From positions 1-8,071 of the forward strand of contig NZ_CALHIQ010000101.1 in assembly GCF_938030725.1 (NCBI RefSeq): DNA of 8,071 bases, given 5' to 3'. Below, piece by piece: positions 1-6,851 of this stretch. The stretch comes from an uncultured Fretibacterium sp. (lineage in GTDB: Bacteria; Synergistota; Synergistia; Synergistales; Aminobacteriaceae). The position numbers and the translations under genes are program-made. Every line of letters starts with the position of its first letter. Position 1 is the first letter of the stretch. The notes below the pieces were generated by a model that ran no database searches, was not told where the DNA came from, and was given only the letters and a program-made list of their open reading frames with translations.

Positions 1-1
1 G

Positions 2-373
2 ACGTTTCAGGGGGCCGGGGCGGGCGACGCGGCCTACGCGGTCGTCGGCCGGGGTGGCGTCCCCGCCTCCGAGGCGGAGGCCGCAGGCGCGCTCTCCGTC
101 CTCCCCGACGAGGGCGGCGTCACCATCAAGCTGACGGCCTGGCTGGCCAATCTGCAGGCCGGGGCCGGACCCCGCCTCCTCCATGGGCTCCTCCTCGTGC
201 CGGACGGCACGGCGGACGGGACGCTGGGGGGCACGATGTGGACGACGGAGCGCCCCTCGGCGCAAAACGGGAAGGCCGGCGGCTCGGGCAGCGGCTGCGT
301 GGGGACGAGCTCCCCGGCCGTTCTGGCGCTCGCCGGATGGCTTCTCTTGAGATGCTCCAGGAAAGGAAGGTAA
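2..373 (+). CDS. C-terminal part of a Synerg-CTERM surface protein (5' end outside window)
   Basis: An open frame runs from the window edge to TAA at 371-373 and encodes the last 123 residues of a larger protein. The part from about residue 35 to 86 is clearly related to the C-terminal domain of the next gene: both have a hydrophobic 'LT.(W/Y)LAN' strand, then 'LL.VPDGTAD', then 'GGTMW'. The end has a tripartite sorting signal: Gly/Ser-rich GSGSG, a single Cys, a hydrophobic stretch (PAVLALAGWLLL), then the basic tail RCSRKGR. In Synergistota such tails (Synerg-CTERM) are thought to be recognised by an intramembrane protease that processes exported proteins at the Cys; that is family knowledge. 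The function of the missing N-terminal part cannot be judged. The stop lies 7 bases before the next start codon, and the next gene's ribosome binding site lies inside this gene's last codons, so the two are probably co-transcribed. Confidence 0.85.
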   Translation, partial: TFQGAGAGDAAYAVVGRGGVPASEAEAAGALSVLPDEGGVTIKLTAWLANLQAGAGPRLLHGLLLVPDGTADGTLGGTMWTTERPSAQNGKAGGSGSGCVGTSSPAVLALAGWLLLRCSRKGR

Positions 374-380
374 CCCGCAG

Positions 381-3300
381 ATGAAAAAATTTTTGCCCTT
401 GCTCCTGCTCCTGCTGGCGCCGGTCTGGGCCGCACCCCTGGCGGAGGCGGCGACGAAGCCTGTCAATTCCGAGGCCGACCTCAAAAACGCCCTCCTGAGC
501 CTCGCGTCGGAGGACATCACGGAAATCGTCGTCAATTCCGACATCACACTGACCGCTGCACTTCCGGAGGTTTCGCCGGATCAGGACCTCACCATCAAAG
601 GGTCAGTAAAGACGATCAACGGCGGTGACAATCCAATCTTCAAGGTGATGAAAGGGAAAGTAGCCTTTCAGGGCCTGACCCTGACGAAAGGAACCAGGGC
701 CGTCCATGCCGCGAACGGGACCGACGTGAAGTTCGACGCCGTGACCTTCGCGGGCAACGGCGGGGCCGTCAAGGTCGACGGGGGCGCTAAGGCGGAGTTC
801 ACCGGCGGGACGAAATTCCAGAATAACAGCGCGGCGGACGGTGGGGCCGTCCATGCCGCGAGCGGAGCCGACGTGAAGTTCGACGCCGTGACCTTCGACG
901 GCAACAAAGCAACGGTTAACGGCGGGGCCGTCTACGCCGAGGACGGCTCCGCCGTGAAGTTCGGCGCTGCGACCTTCACGGGTAACTCCGCAAAGGACGG
1001 TGGTGCGATCTACGTCAAGTCAGGCGTCCTGACCCTGCCGGAGGGCGTCGTGCTGAGGGGCAACGACGCGACGGATAGCGGCGGGGCCGTCTATGCCGCG
1101 AGCGGGGTCGACGTAAAGTTCGGCGCCGCGACCTTCGAGGGTAACCACTCCAAGAAGAAGGGCGGCGCGCTCTACGTTTCCGAGAGCGTCACCGTCAACG
1201 AAAACGTGACGTTCCAGAAAAACGGGGCGGACGGGACGAACGGCATGGGAGGCGCGATCTACAGCGCCAAGGACGTCACGTTGCAGAAAGCCGCTTTCAA
1301 GGAGAACTCGTCGGGGGGCAGCGGGGGCGCGGTCTATGCGGATGGGGTTGTCAAGGGCACCGGTTCCAACTTTCAAGCCAACCAGGCAGCCCTTGACGGC
1401 GGCGCGATCTGCGCGAAAGGGGCAACGGTGCTCGAGGAGTGCGGTTTTCTGAACAACAGCACCACCAGCGGCCCTGGCGGCGCAATCCGCACCAGCAACG
1501 GAGGGACGGACGTCCAGTCCTGTACCTTCAAGGACAATACCTCCGGAACGAATGGCGGCGCGATCTTCCTTGACGGCGGCACGGGCGCCAGCTCCTTTAG
1601 AAAGCTCTACTTTGCCAAGAACACGGCGTCTTCCAGCGGCGGGGCCATCTCCTGCGGCGGCACCGGCACTGACAACACAATAGAGGTATCGGACTCGGCG
1701 TTCCTCAACAACACCGCGGGGGGGAGTCAGGGTGGAGCCTTGAACCTGGCTGGGATACAGGCCACCGTGGTACGCTCCACGTTTGAGGCCAACGAGTGTG
1801 CGACGGGCGGCGGAGGCGCGATCTTCAGTACTGCCGGGCTTTCCCGAATCGCCAACTGCACCTTCTACGACAACCAGGCCGGCAGCTCAGGCGACGGCGG
1901 CGCGGTTAACCTCGACGGCACCACCGATAACGACCGCACGGCGCTCTTCTACAATACCTTCGTCAACAACAAGGCCGGCGGCAACGGCGGCGGCCTCTAC
2001 ACCAAGGTGGCGCTCCGCATGATGGGCAACGTCCTCGTGGGGAATAACGCCCCCGCCACCCACGGGGCCGACGTGTTCTCCGCCGGGAGCCGAAAGATCA
2101 CCTCCCTGGGCTATAACGTCATGCGCGTTTTCGGGACGCAGGGAGGCAGCGGCCCCATCGACGTTTCCGGCCTCTGGACGGACTACGTCGGACCGACCAG
2201 CGAGAGCGTGAAGGAGGACAGCATCGACGTCGGGAACGCCCCGGCAGCCTTCTTCGGCGCGGATCCAAAACTGACGGAAAGTGACGTCGCGGTGGGCGCG
2301 GCGTCCTCCTATCGCCTCCGGGTGCTCGTCCCCTCAAACCCGCCCAACCATCTGCTGGATCGTATCCCAAACCGCTACGCCAGCAGCCGCTTCGTCATTT
2401 ATTTCTCCGGAATCTCAAAGACCGACGGGGGTAAAACGCACACGGACGAGCGCGGTCAGGACCGAGACGTTTCCTCGGTGGGGGACAACGACATCGGCGC
2501 CTACGAGCGCGGAACGGGCGGGTCCGCCAACGATCCAGACAACCCGGGCGGCCTGGGTGGCCTGGCCACCATCCGCATCAGCGGTGTCCCCAACTCGCTG
2601 ACGTCCATCGGCCAGACCGCCAGCCTGGTCGCCGAGGCCTACGACCAGGGCGGCAAGAGGATCGCAGCCCTCGTGCCGGTCACCTGGCGCAGCAGCAACA
2701 CGGGCGTGGCCCACATCGACGACAACGGAAACCTGGTGGCCCTGAGCCTGGGCACGACGGTCATCCGCGCCACGACGAAGTCGAACTCCATGAACGGTTC
2801 CCCCGCCACGGACTCGGTCACCCTCACCGTGGATAAGGACGTTTCGGACTACCTGAACATCCACCCGCGCATCTGGCAACAGCTGGGCATCTACAACGAG
2901 GCGGCCGCGTCGAGCGGCAGCACCCTGGCCTTTGCCGACGTGAACCCCGCCCTGGTGCAAGCCGGAGCGTTTCAAACGGCCTTCCGCGGCGCCTGGTCCG
3001 CCAGCGCCAGCCAGATCACGAAGTTGGGGGCCTCCGCGCCCATCTCCGTCAAGTCCGCCAGCGGCTTCTCCATCGACGGCTACACGGCAGAGAAGCCCGG
3101 CGCGTCCCTGACCCTCGGCGGGCGCAAGAAGGGCGAGGTGCTGGCCCTGCTGTACCGGTGGAGCTTCAACTGGGAGACGCTTTCGAAACTCCTGGGGCGC
3201 AAGGTGACGGAGCTCCCGTCGGCCCCTGAGCTCTTTAGGGCCCTCCGGGTGGACTTCGTCCCCGCAGCGGGGGCGACCGGCTGGAACGTCATCGGCGCCG

Positions 3301-3626
3301 GAGGCGTCAGCGCTCAGGACGCGGCGGCAAAGGGCGCTCTGAAGCTCGTTCGCGGGAACAACGGCGTCACCGTCGCCCTGACGGCGTACCTGGCCAACGC
3401 AGGCGGTGCGGCCTCTGACGGCGCGCGGCTGATGAACGGCCTGCTGGTGGTGCCGGACGGGACGGCGGACGCCTCCGTCGGCGGCACGATGTGGATCTCC
3501 CAGAGGGTCGCCTCGTCGGGCGGCGGTTCCAAGGGGAGCGGCGAGGGAGGCGGCGGCTGCAGCCTCGGCCTCGTCGGGGCCCTCGGACTTGCGCTTGCCG
3601 GAGGGCTCCTCCTGAGGCGGCGCTGA
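381..3626 (+). CDS. Synerg-CTERM surface protein with Pmp-like beta-helix repeats and BIG2 domain
   Basis: A complete 1081-residue protein, predicted to be exported and surface-attached; adhesion is a reasonable guess. The ATG follows a purine-rich site (AGGAAAGGAAGG, 359-370) by 10 bases. Residues 1-23 are a signal peptide (MKK, poly-Leu core, cleavage after AEA). About residues 107-530 hold some 15 GGA[ILV] motifs alternating with about 15 FxxN motifs (FAGN, FDGN, FKEN, FLNN, FYDN, FVNN), the hallmark of chlamydial polymorphic membrane protein repeats, which fold as a parallel beta-helix. Residues about 570-711 resemble the choice-of-anchor-Q region, ending in DERGQ and DIGAYE. Residues about 729-817 look like a BIG2 Ig-like domain (VTWRSSN, GTTVIRA). 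Residues about 820-1050 form a domain whose last part is shared with the upstream paralog. Residues 1056-1081 are the sorting signal: GGGGC, hydrophobic stretch, RRR. Unlike chlamydial Pmps, it has no autotransporter barrel. Ligand unknown. Confidence 0.9.
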   Translation: MKKFLPLLLLLLAPVWAAPLAEAATKPVNSEADLKNALLSLASEDITEIVVNSDITLTAALPEVSPDQDLTIKGSVKTINGGDNPIFKVMKGKVAFQGLTLTKGTRAVHAANGTDVKFDAVTFAGNGGAVKVDGGAKAEFTGGTKFQNNSAADGGAVHAASGADVKFDAVTFDGNKATVNGGAVYAEDGSAVKFGAATFTGNSAKDGGAIYVKSGVLTLPEGVVLRGNDATDSGGAVYAASGVDVKFGAATFEGNHSKKKGGALYVSESVTVNENVTFQKNGADGTNGMGGAIYSAKDVTLQKAAFKENSSGGSGGAVYADGVVKGTGSNFQANQAALDGGAICAKGATVLEECGFLNNSTTSGPGGAIRTSNGGTDVQSCTFKDNTSGTNGGAIFLDGGTGASSFRKLYFAKNTASSSGGAISCGGTGTDNTIEVSDSAFLNNTAGGSQGGALNLAGIQATVVRSTFEANECATGGGGAIFSTAGLSRIANCTFYDNQAGSSGDGGAVNLDGTTDNDRTALFYNTFVNNKAGGNGGGLYTKVALRMMGNVLVGNNAPATHGADVFSAGSRKITSLGYNVMRVFGTQGGSGPIDVSGLWTDYVGPTSESVKEDSIDVGNAPAAFFGADPKLTESDVAVGAASSYRLRVLVPSNPPNHLLDRIPNRYASSRFVIYFSGISKTDGGKTHTDERGQDRDVSSVGDNDIGAYERGTGGSANDPDNPGGLGGLATIRISGVPNSLTSIGQTASLVAEAYDQGGKRIAALVPVTWRSSNTGVAHIDDNGNLVALSLGTTVIRATTKSNSMNGSPATDSVTLTVDKDVSDYLNIHPRIWQQLGIYNEAAASSGSTLAFADVNPALVQAGAFQTAFRGAWSASASQITKLGASAPISVKSASGFSIDGYTAEKPGASLTLGGRKKGEVLALLYRWSFNWETLSKLLGRKVTELPSAPELFRALRVDFVPAAGATGWNVIGAGGVSAQDAAAKGALKLVRGNNGVTVALTAYLANAGGAASDGARLMNGLLVVPDGTADASVGGTMWISQRVASSGGGSKGSGEGGGGCSLGLVGALGLALAGGLLLRRR
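698..1147 (+). repeat. Near-identical DNA repeats inside the beta-helix coding region
   Basis: Four copies of a roughly 60-base unit begin at about 698, 845, 926 and 1085, each starting GGCCGT. They encode variants of A-V-(H/Y)-A-A-S-G-x-D-V-K-F-(D/G)-A-(V/A)-T-F-x-G-N. The first two copies are closest: 721-750 and 868-897 are identical over 30 bases, and only a few bases differ elsewhere. The offsets (147, 81 and 159 bases) are all multiples of three, so loss or gain of units would stay in frame. The third copy is more diverged in its first half. Later beta-helix motifs in the gene (after about 1200) are conserved as protein but much less as DNA. Confidence 0.85.
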
Positions 3627-3671
3627 CCTGACCCTCTAACGGCGCAGCGGGCAGGAGCCGGGCCTGCGGGA

Positions 3672-3696
3672 CAGCGGCGGGCTTCCCCGCCCGCTG
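3672..3696 (+). terminator. GC-rich hairpin after the surface-protein gene, possible terminator
   Basis: CAGCGGCGGG (3672-3681) pairs with CCCGCCCGCTG (3686-3696) across a CTTC loop, with one bulged G. It lies 46 bases after the stop codon of the surface-protein gene and ahead of the next promoter-like sequence. No run of T follows, so it is not a textbook intrinsic terminator. It could be a terminator or RNA-stabilising hairpin typical of high-GC genomes. Confidence 0.5.
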
Positions 3697-3700
3697 CCCG

Positions 3701-3730
3701 TTCCTCCCGGCGCTTCCCGTGGGTTATAAT
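3701..3730 (+). promoter_or_regulatory. Candidate promoter for the comB-larC operon
   Basis: A perfect -10 hexamer TATAAT lies at 3725-3730, conspicuous in this GC-rich DNA. The best -35 candidate is TTCCTC at 3701-3706, with an 18-base spacer; it matches the consensus poorly. Transcription would begin near 3737, giving a short leader of about 23 bases that contains the GGGAGGG ribosome binding site (3746-3752). Position, between a hairpin and the first gene of an operon, supports the call; the weak -35 limits confidence. Confidence 0.55.
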
Positions 3731-3759
3731 GGTGCACGTTGACACGGGAGGGATGGCTT

Positions 3760-4725
3760 ATGGCAAAACCAATTGAGGCCGACGTGGTGCTGTCGTGCGG
3801 GGAGCACCTGCCGGCCGTTGACGTGTGGATGGTCATCGACGTCCTGCGCGCCACCACGGTGATAACGCGCTGGTTCGAGCTGGGCGGGGGCGACCTGTTC
3901 CCCGTCGGCTCCGTGGAGGCGGCGCGGCGCCTGGCCCGTACCCTGGCGAACGAGGGAGCCGCCCCCCTCCTGATGGGCGAGGAGAACGGCATCCCGCCCC
4001 AGGGCTTCGACCTCGGCAACTCGCCGCTGGACCTGACCCGCGACCTCATCCGGGAACACCCCCGCGCCGTCATGGCCACGACCAACGGCACGGGGGCCCT
4101 TCTGAGCGCCGCCGCGACGGGGGTCCCCGTCGTCGTCGCCTGCGCGCGCAACGCCACAGCCGCCCTGAACTGCGCGCTCTCCCTGGGGTCCCGCATCGGC
4201 ATCCTCTGCGCCGGGCGCAAGCGCCGCCCCGCCTGGGACGACACGATATGCGCCGGGGTCATCCTGGATGAGCTCACCCGACGCGCTCCGGACCTCCTGC
4301 TGGCGGACAGCGCCCGCCTGGCCCTCCTGACGTGGCGCACCAGCGGCGACAAGCTCTTGAGCTCCGTGCAGACCGCGGACCATGCCGTCTTTCTGAACAA
4401 GATCGGCTACGGGCCGGACGTTGCCTTCGCCTGCGAGGTCGACGCGGCCTCCGTGGCCCCCATGCTGCACGAGGAACCTCAGGAGGGTGAGATGCGGGCC
4501 GTGCTGCGCAACGCCGGGAGCGTCCCGCGCCCCGCGCCGGAGCCCCCGTCGCCTCCCTCCGCCGCTCCGGCCCCGAAACCCCTTCAGGGGACTGACCCCT
4601 TCAAGGACCTGTTGCGCTACGCGCAGGACGGGAACGAGGCTCCACGGTACTTCTTCCTCGGCGGTGCACGTCGGGCGGTGGGGAAGAAGATGGACATGGC
4701 GCTGAAGGAGGAGGAAAGACGATGA
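3760..4725 (+). CDS. comB: ComB-family 2-phosphosulfolactate phosphatase with C-terminal extension
   Basis: ComB enzymes are Mg2+-dependent phosphatases that convert 2-phosphosulfolactate to sulfolactate, a step first described in coenzyme M biosynthesis; in bacteria the true substrate is often unknown. The family's conserved stretches are present in order: DVLRATTVI (residues 27-35), GEENG...GFDLGNSP (73-89), TTNGT (107-111), CAG then WDD (150-161), and a closing F-L-N-K-I-G-Y-G-P-D (211-220). I chose ATG 3760 (321 residues) because GGGAGGG (3746-3752) sits 7 bases ahead; an in-frame TTG at 3739 would include this site in coding sequence. The catalytic part ends near residue 235-240, the usual family length. 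About 75 further residues follow: a Pro/Ala-rich linker (about 255-275) and a charged tail containing DPFKDLLRYAQDG and RYFFLGG. The stop overlaps the larC start (ATGA), implying translational coupling. Fold assignment is firm; substrate is not. Confidence 0.88.
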   Translation: MAKPIEADVVLSCGEHLPAVDVWMVIDVLRATTVITRWFELGGGDLFPVGSVEAARRLARTLANEGAAPLLMGEENGIPPQGFDLGNSPLDLTRDLIREHPRAVMATTNGTGALLSAAATGVPVVVACARNATAALNCALSLGSRIGILCAGRKRRPAWDDTICAGVILDELTRRAPDLLLADSARLALLTWRTSGDKLLSSVQTADHAVFLNKIGYGPDVAFACEVDAASVAPMLHEEPQEGEMRAVLRNAGSVPRPAPEPPSPPSAAPAPKPLQGTDPFKDLLRYAQDGNEAPRYFFLGGARRAVGKKMDMALKEEERR

Positions 4726-5969
4726 GGACGCTCTACCTGGACTGCTTCGCCGGCGCGGCGGGGGACATGATCGTCGGCGCGTTGCTGAACCTGGTGCCCT
4801 CCCCCTCCGTCCTGCGGGACGGACTGAAGAAGGTGACGGCGTTCGCGCCGGAGGAGTATGAGCTCGTCATCGAGGAGGGCGTGAAGAACGGCATCGCCGG
4901 CATCAACTTCGACGTCATCCTGCCCGGCATGCCCCACGACGAGGGAGAGGGGGACTGCGGGCACCGGGAACAGGAGCCCGCGCACGGCGGGCACGAACAC
5001 GCGCACCGCCACCTGGCCGACATCGAGGAACTGATCGCGGGGAGCGGGCTGAGCGACCGGGTGAAGCGCGAGGCCCTGCGGGCCTTCTCCCTCCTGGCTC
5101 AGGCGGAGGCCAGGGTCCACGGCGTCAGGCCGGACCAGGTCCACTTCCACGAGGTCGGCGCGGTGGACTCCATCATCGACATCGTTGGGACCTTCATCCT
5201 GATGGACTTCCTGGGGTGGCCGCGGGTGATCTCCTCCCCCATCAACACGGGGTCAGGGACCGTGCGCTGCGCCCACGGCGTGCTGCCCGTGCCGGCCCCG
5301 GCCACGGAGCTCCTGCTGCATGGGCTGCCCGTGTTCGCCGAGGGGGAGCCCATGGAGCGCACCACGCCCACCGGTGCGCTCCTGATCGGGATGCTGGCGG
5401 ACGGCTTCGGCCCCATTCCTCCAGGGCGTATCACGGCGTCGGGATTCGGGCTGGGGAACCGCACGACGCCCGACATGCCGAACGTCCTGCGCGCGCTCCT
5501 GATGGAGTCCGGGGCGGAGGACGACGGCCTGGTGCGCGAGCGTCTGGTGCTTTTGGAGTGCAACATCGACGACATGAACCCCCAGGACTTCGAGCCCGTG
5601 AGCGAGAAGCTGTTCCGCGACGGAGCCCTCGACGTCTGGACGGAGCCCATCTACATGAAGAAGAGCCGGCCCGCCGTCCGCTTCTGCTGCCTTGCGGCCC
5701 CGGAGCAGGCGAAGGGCCTCTCCCTGACCATGCTTCGGGAAACCACCTCCCAGGGCGTGCGCCGGATCGACGTGACGCGCGAACGGCTGAACTGGAGGAT
5801 CGACCGCGTGTCCACCATGCTGGGGGAGTTGAACGTCAAGACGGCCCTCATCGGTGACACCCCCCTGCGCCGGACGCCGGAGTACGAGGACCTGAAGCGC
5901 CTCGCAATCGAACACGGGCTCCCCATAACGGAAATCCGGCGCCGCATCGCCGGGGAGATGCAGCCATAG
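4722..5969 (+). CDS. larC: LarC, nickel insertion enzyme for the nickel-pincer nucleotide cofactor
   Basis: LarC inserts nickel into the pincer nucleotide precursor in a CTP-dependent cyclometallation, the last step in making the cofactor of lactate racemase (LarA) and related racemases and epimerases. LarB and LarE make the precursor; neither is in this window. The 415-residue protein has the family's N-terminal signature YLDCFAGAAGDM (residues 4-15), a HFHEVGAVDSIIDI segment (about 141-154), a SGTV...HG.LPVPAPAT region, TTPTGA, and the C-terminal domain beginning at LECNIDDMNPQ (278-288), with EPIYMKKSRP and RETTSQGVR. Between H72 and H97 lie seven His and one Cys, a plausible nickel-handling loop. 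The start is ATG 4722, with AAGGAGGAGG (4705-4714) 7 bases upstream. Both LarC halves are in one uninterrupted frame, unlike Lactobacillus plantarum, where a programmed frameshift joins larC1 and larC2. Confidence 0.96.
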   Translation: MRTLYLDCFAGAAGDMIVGALLNLVPSPSVLRDGLKKVTAFAPEEYELVIEEGVKNGIAGINFDVILPGMPHDEGEGDCGHREQEPAHGGHEHAHRHLADIEELIAGSGLSDRVKREALRAFSLLAQAEARVHGVRPDQVHFHEVGAVDSIIDIVGTFILMDFLGWPRVISSPINTGSGTVRCAHGVLPVPAPATELLLHGLPVFAEGEPMERTTPTGALLIGMLADGFGPIPPGRITASGFGLGNRTTPDMPNVLRALLMESGAEDDGLVRERLVLLECNIDDMNPQDFEPVSEKLFRDGALDVWTEPIYMKKSRPAVRFCCLAAPEQAKGLSLTMLRETTSQGVRRIDVTRERLNWRIDRVSTMLGELNVKTALIGDTPLRRTPEYEDLKRLAIEHGLPITEIRRRIAGEMQP

Positions 5970-6019
5970 GCTGCGAAGGCGACCCCCGCTGGAAATTGTT
6001 CTGCATTGGAGGCTAAGGC

Positions 6020-6763
6020 ATGGGTTTTCAACTGCACCTGATCGTCGCGTTTTTGTTGATCGTGTCCGTCGCCCTGAACGTCCTGCTCCTGACGCGCCGC
6101 CGCGGGCCGGAGAGGGCCCGCTCCGTGCGGACCACCGTCATGGACGCCATCCGGAACGTCAGCGAGCTGGCCACGGTCCGCGCGCGCTTCCTCTCCCGCA
6201 TCGACTTTCGGGGGGCGCTGGACATCCCCATCCTGAGGCACCTCCCCGGCACGACGCGAAAGCTCCTCATGTGCTACAGCGGGGACATCGTCTGCGGCTG
6301 CGACCTGTCCGAGGTCAGGATATCGGAGCGGTTTGGCGTGAACCGCGTCCGCATCACGATCCCCCACAGTCGCATCACGCACATCGCCCCGGACGCCTCG
6401 AGCTACGAGGTCTACGACCAGACCAACGGCCTCTTCAACCCCATCCGGCTGGACGACCAGAATCGCGAGGTGGCGGCAGACCTGGAAACGGTGCGCCAGC
6501 ACGTGATGCGGGACGGGGTCATCCTGAAGCGCGCCGACGAGAACGTCAAGCGCCTCTTGGGGGCCATCATGAAGTCCACGGGCGTGGACGCGGAGATCGT
6601 GTTCCGCGACGAGCCGGAGGGGGTGGCGCTCATCGGGGACGGGGAGAGGGCCGAGGCCATCGAGGCCCCCGTCGAGATGCTGGACCTCACCGGGAAGCTG
6701 GAGCGGTCCGAACCCGTCGCGGCCTCAGCCGAGCGCCCAGCGGACGTCGAGGCGAACCCCTAA
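6020..6763 (+). CDS. Membrane-anchored DUF4230-like protein
   Basis: This 247-residue protein starts at ATG 6020, with GGAGG (6008-6012) 7 bases ahead. Residues about 6-24 are a single hydrophobic membrane segment, followed at once by RRRGPERAR. By the positive-inside rule the main domain would be cytoplasmic, but this is a weak inference. The main domain (about 45-205) has features I associate with DUF4230: an ELATVRA strand; GDIVCGCDLSEVRI; a V-R-I-T-I-P-H-S-R-I strand; YEVYDQTNGLFNP; then a long helix with 'V..HVMRDGVILKRADENVKRLL'. The remaining C-terminal tail is acidic and probably disordered. No catalytic residues are recognisable, and the biochemical role of the family is not known to me. 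It lies 50 bases after larC with no obvious terminator between, so it may share the comB-larC transcript. Confidence in the gene is high; in the family it is moderate. Confidence 0.8.
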   Translation: MGFQLHLIVAFLLIVSVALNVLLLTRRRGPERARSVRTTVMDAIRNVSELATVRARFLSRIDFRGALDIPILRHLPGTTRKLLMCYSGDIVCGCDLSEVRISERFGVNRVRITIPHSRITHIAPDASSYEVYDQTNGLFNPIRLDDQNREVAADLETVRQHVMRDGVILKRADENVKRLLGAIMKSTGVDAEIVFRDEPEGVALIGDGERAEAIEAPVEMLDLTGKLERSEPVAASAERPADVEANP

Positions 6764-6799
6764 GAGAACACGCACCATTTTTGAAAGAGCTTTTAAAGC

Positions 6800-6830
6800 G
6801 ACAGGCGCCCCTGCTTCGGGAGCGCCTGTC
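6800..6830. terminator. Shared hairpin between convergent genes, probable bidirectional terminator
   Basis: GACAGGCGC (6800-6808) pairs perfectly with GCGCCTGTC (6822-6830), and CCT/GGG (6810-6812 with 6818-6820) can extend the stem past one mismatch. It lies between the convergent DUF4230 and Rpn genes. There is no strong T-run on the plus side. On the minus side the hairpin is followed by GCTTTAAAAGCTC, a weak T-containing tail. A closely related hairpin lies beyond the stop of the second Rpn gene, so this structure appears to belong to the Rpn unit. Confidence 0.65.
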
Positions 6831-6851
6831 CTGTAGACTTCGCGGTCAGCC

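Noticed and set aside
698..1147. Regular repeats considered as a CRISPR array
   Set aside because: Spacing is irregular, units diverge, and the whole region is one open frame encoding beta-helix motifs.
2415..2975. 186-codon open frame on the minus strand inside the surface-protein gene
   Set aside because: It lies fully antisense to a gene with clear domains, its product is low-complexity V/G/R-rich, and GC-rich DNA produces such frames by chance.
3739..3744. TTGACA resembling a -35 box
   Set aside because: No -10-like hexamer lies 16-18 bases downstream, and it falls between the proposed transcription start and the comB ATG.
3739..3759. TTG at 3739 as the comB start
   Set aside because: It would place the GGGAGGG ribosome binding site inside the coding sequence; ATG 3760 is correctly spaced from that site and begins a typical ComB N-terminus.
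3636..4470. Overlapping minus-strand frames of 254 and 248 codons across comB
   Set aside because: Both are antisense shadows of a well-supported comB and overlap each other in different frames; products are Arg/Ala-rich without recognisable motifs.
5253..6502. Minus-strand frames of 220 and 283 codons across larC and the DUF4230-like gene
   Set aside because: They cross two convincing plus-strand genes and show no family motifs.
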